From: Chlamydia felis Fe/C-56
Lineage (GTDB): Bacteria; Chlamydiota; Chlamydiia; Chlamydiales; Chlamydiaceae
Length of the DNA: 64,000 bases
Assembly: GCF_000009945.1 (NCBI RefSeq)
Contig: NC_007899.1
Span: 496,001 to 560,000 of the forward strand
Direction of reading: 5' to 3'
How positions within the stretch are numbered: position 1 is the first letter of the stretch; each line of letters starts with the position of its first letter. A program made the translations under genes and the position numbers. Under the pieces are notes generated by a model. It worked only from the letters and a program-made list of their open reading frames with translations, searched no databases and was not told the origin of the DNA. Below are positions 1 to 7,740 of the stretch, one piece after another.

Positions 1-193
1 TACTATAAAGACGAGCTAAACCTCGGATTGTTCCTAAAATAGGAATGGAGCTCAATATTTGGGGTATTATGTTCTCTTCTTCTGTGAGACGTCCGTCTGG
101 GTAAACACGTGAATAAGCGCTTGAAATTAAGCAATTATGGTGGGATACTGCGTTTACAAAATCTTCAGGTGTTTTATACGTATGGATAAACAT
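1..193 (-). CDS. Small Inc-like membrane protein, partial (family copy 1)
   Basis: Partial gene: the start codon lies at 191-193 and the 3' part runs off the left edge of the window. The visible 64 codons are closely related to the copies at 503-922 and 1385-1780: an N-terminal MFIHTYKTPEDFVNA segment, a YSRVYPDG motif and the signature SSIPILGTIRGLARLYS just before the cut. In the complete copies this is followed by a hydrophobic stretch, so a bacterial or inclusion membrane protein is likely. Function is unknown. Three head-to-tail copies on the same strand indicate local duplication. Whether this copy is intact cannot be seen. Confidence 0.7.
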   Translation of the reverse strand, partial: MFIHTYKTPEDFVNAVSHHNCLISSAYSRVYPDGRLTEEENIIPQILSSIPILGTIRGLARLYS

Positions 194-332
194 AGTGTTC
201 CTCATTTAAAAATACTTATAATGGGAGAGCCTGCTACGCAGAGGCTGTTATTTTTAATTCGTTAGCAGGGGAGGAGAATACCGAATAATGAGAAATAGCT
301 CAATAAGTAAGTCTTTAAGAATAAAGATTATA

Positions 333-470
333 AATGTTTTTTTTAAGGGAAGAACAAAAGACCAATCATATAAACATCTCCGTTAGTTATTCCGTACTTG
401 AAGCCTCCCCGCTCCTTATCGAACGGGTAATGTAGAACATATAGAGGCTGAGATTGGAGGAGTTTCTTAA
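333..470 (-). repeat. Direct repeat, copy A (second copy at about 1220-1365)
   Basis: About 140 bases that are nearly identical to 1220-1365, including shared runs such as AACAAAAGACCAATCATATA. The repeat lies downstream of each small Inc-like gene, so the duplicated unit was larger than the present reading frames. It carries the decayed 3' coding tail described separately. Differences between copies are mostly substitutions plus a small indel near 478/1372. Confidence 0.75.
343..468 (-). pseudogene. Detached 3' coding tail of the gene at 503-922
   Basis: On the minus strand this reads an open tail containing LHYPFDKERGGFKYG and ending in DVYMIGLLFFP then TAA at 343-345. The equivalent tail of the neighbouring copy (1235-1384) reads YPFDKGRGPHKYG and DVYMIGLLFLP. 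Here the tail is in a different frame from the upstream 139-residue open frame, and a TGA also lies between them, so it is no longer joined to it. I infer that the ancestral protein was about 40-50 residues longer. Function unknown. Confidence 0.55.
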
Positions 471-502
471 CTTTTCCAATGATTAGATTTCATCCCATCA
501 AA

Positions 503-922
503 TCAGAATCTTTGCGGTGCGGGGTTGGAGCGGGGAATCAGTTTCGTAACACAATAGTGCGCCAGGGTGTATAGCATAAGGAACATACAAGCTAAAATTG
601 CAAGAACAGTAATGACAATATCTAGCGCAATGTAGACCACGCCTAGCCCCAAGGTCTCTAGAACACCGATTATGGTATGTTTTATAAGTTTTGTGGTGGG
701 ATCCCTACTCCTGTCTTTAACAGACCAGATACTATAAAGACGAGCTAAACCTCGGATTGTTCCTAAAATAGGAATGGAGCTCAATATTTTGGATGTTAGA
801 CTCCCTTCTCCAGTGATATGTCCGTCTGGAAGAACTCGTGAATAGGCACTTAAAATTAACCCATTATGGTAGCGGGCTGCATTTACAAAATCTTTGGGTG
901 TTTTATACGTATGGATAAACAT
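503..922 (-). CDS. Small Inc-like membrane protein (family copy 2)
   Basis: A 139-residue protein of unknown function, paralogous to 1-193 and 1385-1780. It begins MFIHTYKTPKDFVNAARY, carries YSRVLPDGHITGEG, then IPILGTIRGLARLYSIWSVKDRS at about residues 50-72, then a TM-like stretch (about residues 85-125, including the run GVVYIALDIVITVLAILACM) and a basic C terminus. A soluble head followed by a long bilobed hydrophobic region is the usual shape of chlamydial inclusion membrane proteins, which is inference only. The C terminus appears frameshifted relative to the ancestral gene, because a conserved tail follows in another frame at 343-468. It may therefore be a truncated allele. Confidence 0.6.
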   Translation of the reverse strand: MFIHTYKTPKDFVNAARYHNGLILSAYSRVLPDGHITGEGSLTSKILSSIPILGTIRGLARLYSIWSVKDRSRDPTTKLIKHTIIGVLETLGLGVVYIALDIVITVLAILACMFLMLYTLAHYCVTKLIPRSNPAPQRF

Positions 923-1219
923 GATGTTGCTCTTTTAAAAATATTCATGGTGGGTGTGTTAGTTACATAAGGGGGTTATTTCAATCCAGTTAGCCGTGGC
1001 AGATTGATTACAACAAGCATTTTCTCCCCGTCTTAATGAATCCCGAATAGTGTCTCGGCGGGATGAGACAACAATGAATGTGAAACGTCTTAACAAGGAA
1101 GTCTTTAGAGAATTAGCAGAGGTTTTTTTATTAAAAAATTTAAATCGTTTTCATATACGAGAAACATCATCTTTTCCTAACAAATAAAAACCATCCTAAC
1201 ACGTTAGGAGCAAGCATAG

Positions 1220-1365
1220 TAAATGTATTTTTTTTTAAGGCAAGAACAAAAGACCAATCATATAAACATCTCCGTTGGTCATTCCGTACTTGTGAGGTCC
1301 CCGCCCCTTATCGAAAGGATAAATTAGAACATATAGAGGCGGCGGTCGGAGGAGTTTATCAACTG
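1220..1365 (-). repeat. Direct repeat, copy B (matches 333-470)
   Basis: Partner of the repeat at 333-470. The two copies share long identical runs and the same orientation relative to the small Inc-like genes. This shows tandem duplication of a unit of roughly 890 bases. Confidence 0.75.
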
Positions 1366-1384
1366 TTGGATAAGAAACATCTCC
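1235..1384 (-). pseudogene. In-frame tail beyond the TAG of the gene at 1385-1780
   Basis: Reading on from the TAG at 1385-1387 in the same frame gives 49 further sense codons (GDVSYPTVDKLLRP, then YPFDKGRGPHKYG and DVYMIGLLFLP) before TAA at 1235-1237. The tail is alike in sequence to that of the copy at 343-468. A single TAG therefore separates an otherwise open 181-residue frame. Most likely this is a nonsense mutation in a decaying duplicate; read-through or a sequencing error are alternatives. Confidence 0.6.
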
Positions 1385-1780
1385 CTAGTAATTAAACTTC
1401 ATCCTGGTAGGGGAGCAGCATTGCAACACAAAATTGCATAGCATGCCAGATAAAATTGCAAGAACAGTAAGGACAATACATAGAGCAAAGTGGATGATAC
1501 CTAATCCTAAGGTCTCTAGAACACCGATTATGGTATGTTTTATAAGTTTTAAGGTGGAATCATCACTTCTGTCTTTAACAGACCAGATACTATAAAGGCG
1601 TGCTAAACCTCGGATTGTTCCTAAAATAGGAATGGAGCTCAATAATTGGGATCTTATACGTACGCCAGTTGCGATATGTCCGTCTGGGTAAACACGTGAA
1701 TAAGCACCTGAAATTAACCCGTTACGGTTGTGGATCGCATCTATAAATTTTTCGGGAGTTTCATACCTACGGATACACAT
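1385..1780 (-). CDS. Small Inc-like membrane protein (family copy 3), interrupted by TAG
   Basis: A 131-residue open frame, paralogous to 503-922: MCIRRYETPEKFIDA, then YSRVYPDGHIATG, then IPILGTIRGLARLYSIWSVKDRS, then a long hydrophobic stretch (about residues 85-118) ending in a CC-containing tail. The ATG follows a GGAGAAA ribosome-binding site. The stop is an in-frame TAG, after which the frame stays open for 49 codons that match the tail of the neighbouring copy, so the protein is probably a truncated version of an ancestral one of about 181 residues. Function unknown; an inclusion or bacterial membrane location is inferred from hydrophobicity only. Confidence 0.6.
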   Translation of the reverse strand: MCIRRYETPEKFIDAIHNRNGLISGAYSRVYPDGHIATGVRIRSQLLSSIPILGTIRGLARLYSIWSVKDRSDDSTLKLIKHTIIGVLETLGLGIIHFALCIVLTVLAILSGMLCNFVLQCCSPTRMKFNY

Positions 1781-1960
1781 AATATTTCTCCTTTAAAAAT
1801 ATTTATGATGGGAAAGCTAGTTATGCAGGGAGGCAATCTGGTACACATCTTTTTTTCTAACATTCTTGTCATTTTAACATATTAAGAGTAAGTGTTAAAG
1901 ATATATTTTTTTCAAAATCAAGAACAGAGTAGAGTGGGGGAGTAGGAGGGGTGTTTGTAT

Positions 1961-1992
1961 AAAAAAACCCCGCAAAGTGGATTTGCGAGGTT
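1961..1992 (-). terminator. Rho-independent terminator of the lipoprotein gene at 2023-2808
   Basis: On the minus strand the RNA reads CCTCGCAAA, a five-base loop, TTTGCGGGG, then a run of seven U. This is a nine-pair stem with one G-U pair, 30 bases after the stop codon at 2023. Confidence 0.85.
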
Positions 1993-2022
1993 TCTTAGCT
2001 GTAGTCTTAAATTAATATTAAA

Positions 2023-2808
2023 TTATTTATTATGACTAGATAATGGTGGAATTAAAGAGTTAATGGACTCCCCATCAGCAAGAAATGTTGTGTTGATGTA
2101 GTCCGCTGGGAATTGCATTCCATACAGACTGGTAACATCCTCCGAATTAATGCTATTCCATATACTTAAAAAACGCTCTCGGTTAGGTAACACGTCTTGT
2201 GGGGTGAGTAAGTCTGGGTTTGTTACTGAGAACATAAATCCAAGGCTGTAGACAGTAGTGTCATTGTTTTGTTTAGACACGACTACAGGCACTAAACCGT
2301 GGTGGGCATAATGTTTGCATAGAGAAGAAAAAGTTTTTTGGTCTACACCGTATAAAACAGCAGAAAAATCGGAGTCTTCTTTGGAGTTTCCTAAATCAAG
2401 GGAAAGAGCATTGAGATCAGCATAATTTTTTGCCGTTTTGTCTTTTTTATCCTGACGAGAATCGTAATTGAAAATACGCTTCGCTCGATCTACGTTTACA
2501 GCAGTATTCCAAAGGGATTTTCCGAGAGTTTCGAAATTGCGAGGATTCATGAGATCATCATAAATTACTACAGGGACGCAATTCATTTGATCAGATAATC
2601 CCCAAGCTGTTTTTACATTATCCCAGATCGAGTTAGGATCAATAGAGTTGTTAAAAAGAGGAGCCGAACTTTTAGCTTCTTCAACCACGCTTTTGTCGGA
2701 AGTAAATACATCATCAGCTGCACATCCAGCAATTAGAACTGAAAGGGAAGCTAGACATAAAGCACCCAATAATCTAATTTTCGATAGAAAGAAGTTTTGT
2801 GTTCTCAT
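2023..2808 (-). CDS. Lipoprotein with degenerate gamma-glutamylcyclotransferase-like core
   Basis: A 261-residue predicted lipoprotein. The first 29 residues form a lipoprotein signal peptide ending in the lipobox LIAGC, so the mature protein should be acylated and membrane-anchored. It is paralogous to the gene at 3872-4696: both have VPxVxYxxLMNP, an FN(Y/L)D(S/T)R segment and a C-terminal TTFLADGxSI. The other copy's YGSLMN resembles the glycine-rich loop of the GGCT/AIG2 fold; here that loop reads YDDLMN and the region that carries the family's Glu reads CKHYAHHG, so catalysis is doubtful. An AAGGAT ribosome site precedes the ATG. Monocistronic, with a strong terminator. Function unknown; the fold assignment is inference. 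Confidence 0.7.
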   Translation of the reverse strand: MRTQNFFLSKIRLLGALCLASLSVLIAGCAADDVFTSDKSVVEEAKSSAPLFNNSIDPNSIWDNVKTAWGLSDQMNCVPVVIYDDLMNPRNFETLGKSLWNTAVNVDRAKRIFNYDSRQDKKDKTAKNYADLNALSLDLGNSKEDSDFSAVLYGVDQKTFSSLCKHYAHHGLVPVVVSKQNNDTTVYSLGFMFSVTNPDLLTPQDVLPNRERFLSIWNSINSEDVTSLYGMQFPADYINTTFLADGESINSLIPPLSSHNK

Positions 2809-3046
2809 ATCCTTGCCTCATTCGCAATTTTTAGTGTAAAAGCAAAAGACCGTAACAACTTACAACTTTGTTTGCGATAAAAACATTGTAAAAAACAAAA
2901 AAATGTTGCTCATATAGTTGTGGAAAGACGATTTGCGATAACCTTATGGCCTCTAGAAGTTTGTATAAGTTTTTGATTCTTTACCGTTTATTTTTTTGTG
3001 ATGTTTTTTGGAGTTCATAACTAAGCGTAGTCTTTAATTGTTTCGT

Positions 3047-3541
3047 TCAATGATTTGGTGTATCGCTTGGATTTTGGATTTCTACAACGGGCTCAGAACT
3101 TGTTTCTTGAAGAGACGATGTTTTTGGAGCTTCTTCTGCGGGGGCGAATGCTTGGTTAAGTTCGTAAATTTGAAGTTGACTTTTCAGTTCTTTTACTTCT
3201 GTCTCAGCTTGCTTTAAACGTTTTCTTAAAACTCCATAGAGTCCCTGTTCTATATTGTTCACAAAGAAAAGTACTCCAATACTGATAAAGACAAAGCCTA
3301 TAAGAATTAAAGATAAAGAGAGGGCAATGGTTGTTGCGTTTAGCATGTTGAGTCCGTTAAGAAAAAAAATAGCAACAAAGATGGAAACTACAGTAGAGAA
3401 ACCTAAAACAATCAGCATTGTATCTAGGAATAGTCTGAGGGATGTCTGACGTTGAGATAAATTCGTGTTTATCTCGGTAGGAAGTGGTGTTAAGGGAAAG
3501 GGAGAAATATTTTGGTTTTGTGTGGGTATTGGATTTGACAT
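3047..3541 (-). CDS. Putative inclusion membrane protein with coiled-coil tail
   Basis: A 164-residue protein. Residues 1-33 are polar and Pro/Asn/Gln-rich, residues about 37-60 and 66-94 are two closely spaced hydrophobic segments (a bilobed domain), and about 100-130 is heptad-like and charged (RKRLKQAETEVKELKSQLQ). The last 35 residues are acidic and Ser/Pro-rich. A bilobed hydrophobic hairpin with cytosol-facing ends is the hallmark of chlamydial Inc proteins, secreted by type III and placed in the inclusion membrane. I do not recognise the specific member. It sits between the two paralogous lipoproteins. Start ATG at 3541. Confidence 0.65.
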   Translation of the reverse strand: MSNPIPTQNQNISPFPLTPLPTEINTNLSQRQTSLRLFLDTMLIVLGFSTVVSIFVAIFFLNGLNMLNATTIALSLSLILIGFVFISIGVLFFVNNIEQGLYGVLRKRLKQAETEVKELKSQLQIYELNQAFAPAEEAPKTSSLQETSSEPVVEIQNPSDTPNH

Positions 3542-3871
3542 GCCGAATCCCTAGTTAGTTCTTTAGTTTTGGTTGAGCAGAATATATAAATTTTTTTTTA
3601 ACAGCAACGGATCATCTTAATTCCTAGGAAAGATAAACAATTCATTAGAATCTACGATTAAATAAAAGACATTTAATCTCATGGGGATACTGGTTTGCTT
3701 CTTGTTTAATTGTTGTAAAAAATTTTTGACAAAACGCTCTTGTCGGTTCATCGGAATACGGTTGAGAGTTCTATGTGGGTGGGAAAAGATTTTAATTGTT
3801 CTAGACGCCTATTAATGAAAAATTAATCCGGCGGCATTATTCGTGTTTTTGTTTTGTTTGTAAGGGAGTTT
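3542..3871. other. Divergent intergenic region with a 5'-leader hairpin
   Basis: AT-rich divergent spacer. It contains TTGACA at 3726-3731 (no convincing -10 at the right distance) and an interrupted hairpin at 3806-3833 (CGCC, one unpaired base, ATTAAT, loop GAAAA, ATTAAT, two unpaired, GGCG). The hairpin lies 38 bases before the start of the lipoprotein at 3872 and could sit in its mRNA leader. No gene is seen. Confidence 0.4.
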
Positions 3872-4696
3872 ATGCATAAATTAACGAGTTTGTTTTTGTG
3901 CCTACTACTTGTGCTTAGCGGGTGTGCTGAAACTGTTTCTTCACAGGGAGACGCTATAGATCAAGCGTTTTGTATTAAACTTCCTATTTCTGAGTTTTCA
4001 TCCTATTCTGCGGCATACACACCGGCTCAATGTCTCTCCAAAGAAAATAAAAATCCTAAGGTTATTGAGAAAGTAGATCAAGAATCTCTCAAGATTTGGA
4101 AAGAGATACATGAAAAAATGCATCTAACGACTCCTTATGTTCCTATAGTCGTTTATGGAAGTTTAATGAACCCAATTTCAGCGAAAAACACACTTCAGGA
4201 GTACCATTCTCATGCTGTCTGGATTCATGATTATGTTAGAGTATTTAACTTAGACACACGTCTTTTTGGAGGTTCTTCTAGAGTGACAGATGTGGATGGT
4301 GAAGATAATCGCGGGGCTCTCAATTTGAATTTCTCGCAAGGAGAAAGTTGCAACGGGATTGTTTTAGCTATTAGTGAAGACGATTTTGTCTCATGTCGTC
4401 GTCGTGAAGGGGTTTACAACTGTGTTCCTGTTGTAATTTCTGATTATGTATCTTCAGGACAATGTCATCGTAGTGTAGCCTACGCCTGGGTTGCTGGAGA
4501 TCAGGTTTGCTCTAACTATGTACTTCCTTTAAAAAGTTACTACTCCATGATTTGGGAAGGAATAACAGCAGATAGCGTTCGAGAGAGTTTTGGTGATAAC
4601 TTTTCTCAGGAGTATTTAAATACAACTTTTTTAGCCGATGGACGGTCGATAAAGACAATTCATGATGAATATAAAGACGCTCCTATTCATTACTAA
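3872..4696 (+). CDS. Lipoprotein with gamma-glutamylcyclotransferase-like motifs
   Basis: A 274-residue predicted lipoprotein. I chose the ATG at 3872 (AAGGGAG ribosome site, followed directly by MHKLTSLFLCLLLVLSGC, a signal peptide with lipobox LSGC) over an upstream TTG. Residues 95-99 read YGSLM, which resembles the substrate-loop motif of the GGCT/AIG2 family, and RRREGVY around E179 resembles that family's Glu-Gly-x-Tyr region. The C terminus has TTFLADGRSI, shared with the paralogue at 2023-2808. The mature part has six or more Cys, which suits an envelope protein. Enzyme activity is inference; the family resemblance is short. Function unknown. Confidence 0.7.
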   Translation: MHKLTSLFLCLLLVLSGCAETVSSQGDAIDQAFCIKLPISEFSSYSAAYTPAQCLSKENKNPKVIEKVDQESLKIWKEIHEKMHLTTPYVPIVVYGSLMNPISAKNTLQEYHSHAVWIHDYVRVFNLDTRLFGGSSRVTDVDGEDNRGALNLNFSQGESCNGIVLAISEDDFVSCRRREGVYNCVPVVISDYVSSGQCHRSVAYAWVAGDQVCSNYVLPLKSYYSMIWEGITADSVRESFGDNFSQEYLNTTFLADGRSIKTIHDEYKDAPIHY

Positions 4697-5086
4697 ATTT
4701 CTTATTTTCTATAGAATTAAATGCCAATCTTTTGTTCTTGGGGATCTTTTTATAGGACCCTGGCTTTAATATATCATCTCGATCACGATTGCCCACTTTT
4801 ATTCATCTGTGATTTTTTCACGAGGTTCTCTCAATAATGCTCTAAACTTTTGTAGGGAGAGGTTATTTAGAAAGAATCTTTTCTAAAAATTATTAAATAG
4901 TTCTTGAAGATTATTAGAAAAAAGTAATACCGTTCCCTAAAATTTTCCTAGGTTGGTTCCTAGGTTGGTTCCTAGGTTGGTTCCTAGGTTGGTTCCTATC
5001 GACCTCTTTTGTGTTTGGTGCCGATGAGAAGAATAAATTTCTCAATCAGGCGTTACTCTTAATCGTTTTCCTTTATTGAGAAGCAC
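4697..5086. other. Intergenic region upstream of guaB, no gene seen
   Basis: 390 bases, AT-rich, with no open frame worth reporting. It holds the 12-bp tandem repeat at 4945-4998. The guaB promoter is expected between the repeat and 5086, but no clear sigma-66 hexamers are visible. Confidence 0.5.
4945..4998. repeat. 12-bp tandem repeat, about 4.5 copies
   Basis: The unit GGTTGGTTCCTA is repeated perfectly at 4951-4962, 4963-4974, 4975-4986 and 4987-4998, preceded by a half unit TTCCTA (4945-4950). Each junction forms the palindrome CCTAGG. The array ends 88 bases before the guaB start. A perfect short-unit array is a candidate variable-number repeat and may lie in the promoter region or 5' leader. 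Confidence 0.95.
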
Positions 5087-6163
5087 ATGCGTGAAGCCTT
5101 GACTTTTGATGATGTTTTATTAGTTCCTCAATATTCTGAAGTTCTTCCTGGAGAAGCTTGCTTATCTGCTTCTGTTTCGGAATCTTTGGATCTAGCTATC
5201 CCTATTTTATCTGCAGCAATGGATTCTGTTACAGAATTATCTATGGCTATAGCTATGGCTGAAGCTGGGGGACTTGGAGTTATCCATAAAAATATGGATT
5301 TGGATGAACAAGTTAGTATGGTAAAACACATAAAATCACAAGCCTCTTCTCTGGCTGTGGGGTGTTCCGTAGGCATTGGTCAACAAGGTTTGCAAAGAGC
5401 CGATGTTTTAGTTGAGGCTGGTGTAGATGCCGTAGTTGTAGACACTGCTCATGGACACTCAAGATTGGTTCTCGATACCGCAAAAACCCTTAAAAAGCAT
5501 TATCCTTCGGTGACTCTTATTGTGGGAAATATTGTCTCAAGAGAGGCAGCTCTTTGTTTAGGAGAAATTGGCGTGGATGCTGTGAAGGTGGGTATTGGTC
5601 CAGGATCTATATGCACAACGCGGATCATCTCAGGTGTAGGATTACCCCAATTAACAGCTGTTATGGATGTTTCTGAGGCATTGCGTGATTCTTCCGTTCG
5701 AGTCATTGCTGATGGAGGAATGCGCTATTCTGGCGATATAGTTAAAGCTCTTGCTGCTGGAGCGCACTGCGTTATGCTAGGTAGCATGCTAGCAGGAACG
5801 AATGAAGCACCAGGAGAAATAGTTCATGTTAATGAGCAAGCTTACAAGATGTATCGAGGTATGGGCTCTCTAGGCGCCATGAAAAGGGGTAGCGCTGAGC
5901 GCTATTTTCAAGAACATAACGCCAAGAAATTTGTTCCAGAGGGTGTTGAGGGGCTTGTTCCTTACAAAGGCTCTCTTCATGATGTGCTTTATCAAATCCT
6001 AGGAGGGATTCGATCTGGTATGGGCTATGTAGGGGCCCGTAATTTGGAAGAATTGCGGAAGAATGCTGTATTTGCACGCATTACTCATTCTGGAAGAACA
6101 GAAAGTCACATTCATAATCTGCAACATATTCAACAAGCTCCAAATTACCTAGTCTCTAAATAA
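5087..6163 (+). CDS. guaB: Inosine-5'-monophosphate dehydrogenase
   Basis: IMP dehydrogenase oxidises IMP to XMP with NAD+, the committed step to GMP. The protein has 358 residues against about 490 in typical bacteria: the N-terminal barrel ([14 protein letters not shown]) passes straight from [17 protein letters not shown] (about residues 65-80) to AVGCSVG, so the two regulatory CBS domains are absent. The catalytic loop GPGSICTTR with nucleophile C176 and the phosphate-site [17 protein letters not shown] are intact, as is the flap MGSLGAM. First gene of guaB-guaA-add; guaA starts 17 bases after its stop. TTGAGAAG precedes the ATG. Known from plasticity zones of some Chlamydia species, where it supports guanine nucleotide salvage. 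Confidence 0.95.
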   Translation: MREALTFDDVLLVPQYSEVLPGEACLSASVSESLDLAIPILSAAMDSVTELSMAIAMAEAGGLGVIHKNMDLDEQVSMVKHIKSQASSLAVGCSVGIGQQGLQRADVLVEAGVDAVVVDTAHGHSRLVLDTAKTLKKHYPSVTLIVGNIVSREAALCLGEIGVDAVKVGIGPGSICTTRIISGVGLPQLTAVMDVSEALRDSSVRVIADGGMRYSGDIVKALAAGAHCVMLGSMLAGTNEAPGEIVHVNEQAYKMYRGMGSLGAMKRGSAERYFQEHNAKKFVPEGVEGLVPYKGSLHDVLYQILGGIRSGMGYVGARNLEELRKNAVFARITHSGRTESHIHNLQHIQQAPNYLVSK

Positions 6164-6179
6164 TAAGAGGTATTCTATT

Positions 6180-7718
6180 TTGAGTAAGATTCTTATTCTT
6201 GATTTTGGCTCTCAATATACGAATGTTTTAGCCAAAAAGATACGCTTACTTTCCGTATTTTGTGAGGTACTTCCTTGGAATACACCTCTAGAAGACATTC
6301 TTCAAGAGTCTCCTTCAGGTCTAATTTTTTCTGGAGGGCCTCATTCTGTTTATCAGGAGAATAGTCCAAAAGTTGATAGAGAAATCTATAACGCTAACAT
6401 CCCTATACTTGGGGTATGTTATGGTATGCAACTTATCGCTAGAGATTTTGGAAGTGAGGTAAGGGGAGGAGAGAATGAGTTTGGCTATACCCCTATAGTT
6501 TTTTATCCGGGAAAACTTTTTCAAGGCCTTGTGGATAAGGACGCTTTTCATACTGAAATTCGTATGAGTCATTGCGACTCTGTTACAGTCCCTCCTAAAG
6601 ATTTTTTCATTACTGCAAGTTCACAACATTGTCCTGTTGCAGCCATAGAATACCCTGAGAAAAAACTTTTCGGTCTCCAATTTCATCCGGAAGTTTCAGA
6701 TTCTCAAGGAATAGGTGATACAATTTTATCAAATTTTGTTAAGCATATCTGTCGGGCTTCGGAAACTTGGAAAATTGAGACAATAGAAAAACAACTTATT
6801 CAAAGGATCAAAGAACAAGTAGGAGAAAAGGAACGTGTATTACTAGGCTTGTCTGGAGGGGTAGACTCTTCTGTTTTAGCTGTTTTACTTCATAATGCCT
6901 TGGGTGATCGTTTATCGTGTGTCTTTGTTGATACGGGGCTATTGAGGAAAAATGAAGTTGAAGAGGTTAAACAGCAATTTTTATCTCTAGGGCTAGAGAT
7001 AATAGTGGAAGATGCTTCTGAAACATTTTTCTACGAGTTATCCGGAATACAGGATCCCGAACAGAAACGTAAAATCATTGGATCTACCTTTATTGAAGTT
7101 TTTGATAAAGTATCTAAAAACCTTGAGGTTCAGTGGTTGGCTCAAGGAACTATTTATTCCGATGTTATTGAATCGGCAAAATCTTGTGATGCAACGCAAG
7201 TAATTAAATCTCACCATAATGTTGGCGGACTTCCAGAAAAATTAAATCTGAAACTTTTAGAACCTTTGCGTTTTCTTTTTAAGGATGAAGTTAGAGCTTT
7301 GGGCAAAGTTTTGGGCTTACCAGAAGTCTTTATATCCCGACACCCCTTTCCTGGCCCTGGTTTAGGAGTCAGAGTTCTTGGAGAAATCCGTAAAGAATAT
7401 GTAGAAATAGTAAAACATGCTGATAGTATCTTTATTGAAGAACTAAAAAAAGCTAATTTATACGACAAGGTTAGCCAAGCATTTGCTGTTTTCTTACCAG
7501 TAAAGTCGGTTGCTGTAAAAGGGGATTGTCGTCATTATGGCTATACGATAGCTTTACGTGCAGTAGAGTCTTCTGATTTCATGACAGCATGCTGGTCGCC
7601 CCTATCTAGAGAATTTCTTAACCGTTGTTCATCACGCATTATTAACGAAATCCCAGAAGTTAGCAGAGTGGTTTACGATATTTCCGATAAACCTCCAGCA
7701 ACTATTGAATGGGAATAG
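6180..7718 (+). CDS. guaA: GMP synthase (glutamine-hydrolysing)
   Basis: Amidates XMP to GMP using ATP and glutamine. It is full length (512 residues). The class-I glutamine amidotransferase half has the nucleophile elbow GVCYGMQ (C80) and the His-Glu pair in FHPEVSDS; the synthase half has the PP-loop [12 protein letters not shown] and the C-terminal dimerisation domain ending in KPPATIEWE. The start is TTG at 6180, set by an AAGAGG ribosome site and by the expected N terminus [14 protein letters not shown]. The gene lies between guaB and add in one transcription unit, giving IMP to GMP conversion in two steps. Confidence 0.96.
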
Positions 7719-7740
7719 GATTGGGCACAAAAAATAAGAT

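Noticed and set aside
3726..3731. TTGACA as a -35 box for the lipoprotein at 3872
   Set aside because: No -10-like hexamer occurs 15-19 bases downstream.
4945..4998. CRISPR-like repeat
   Set aside because: The units are only 12 bases with no spacers, and no cas genes are present.
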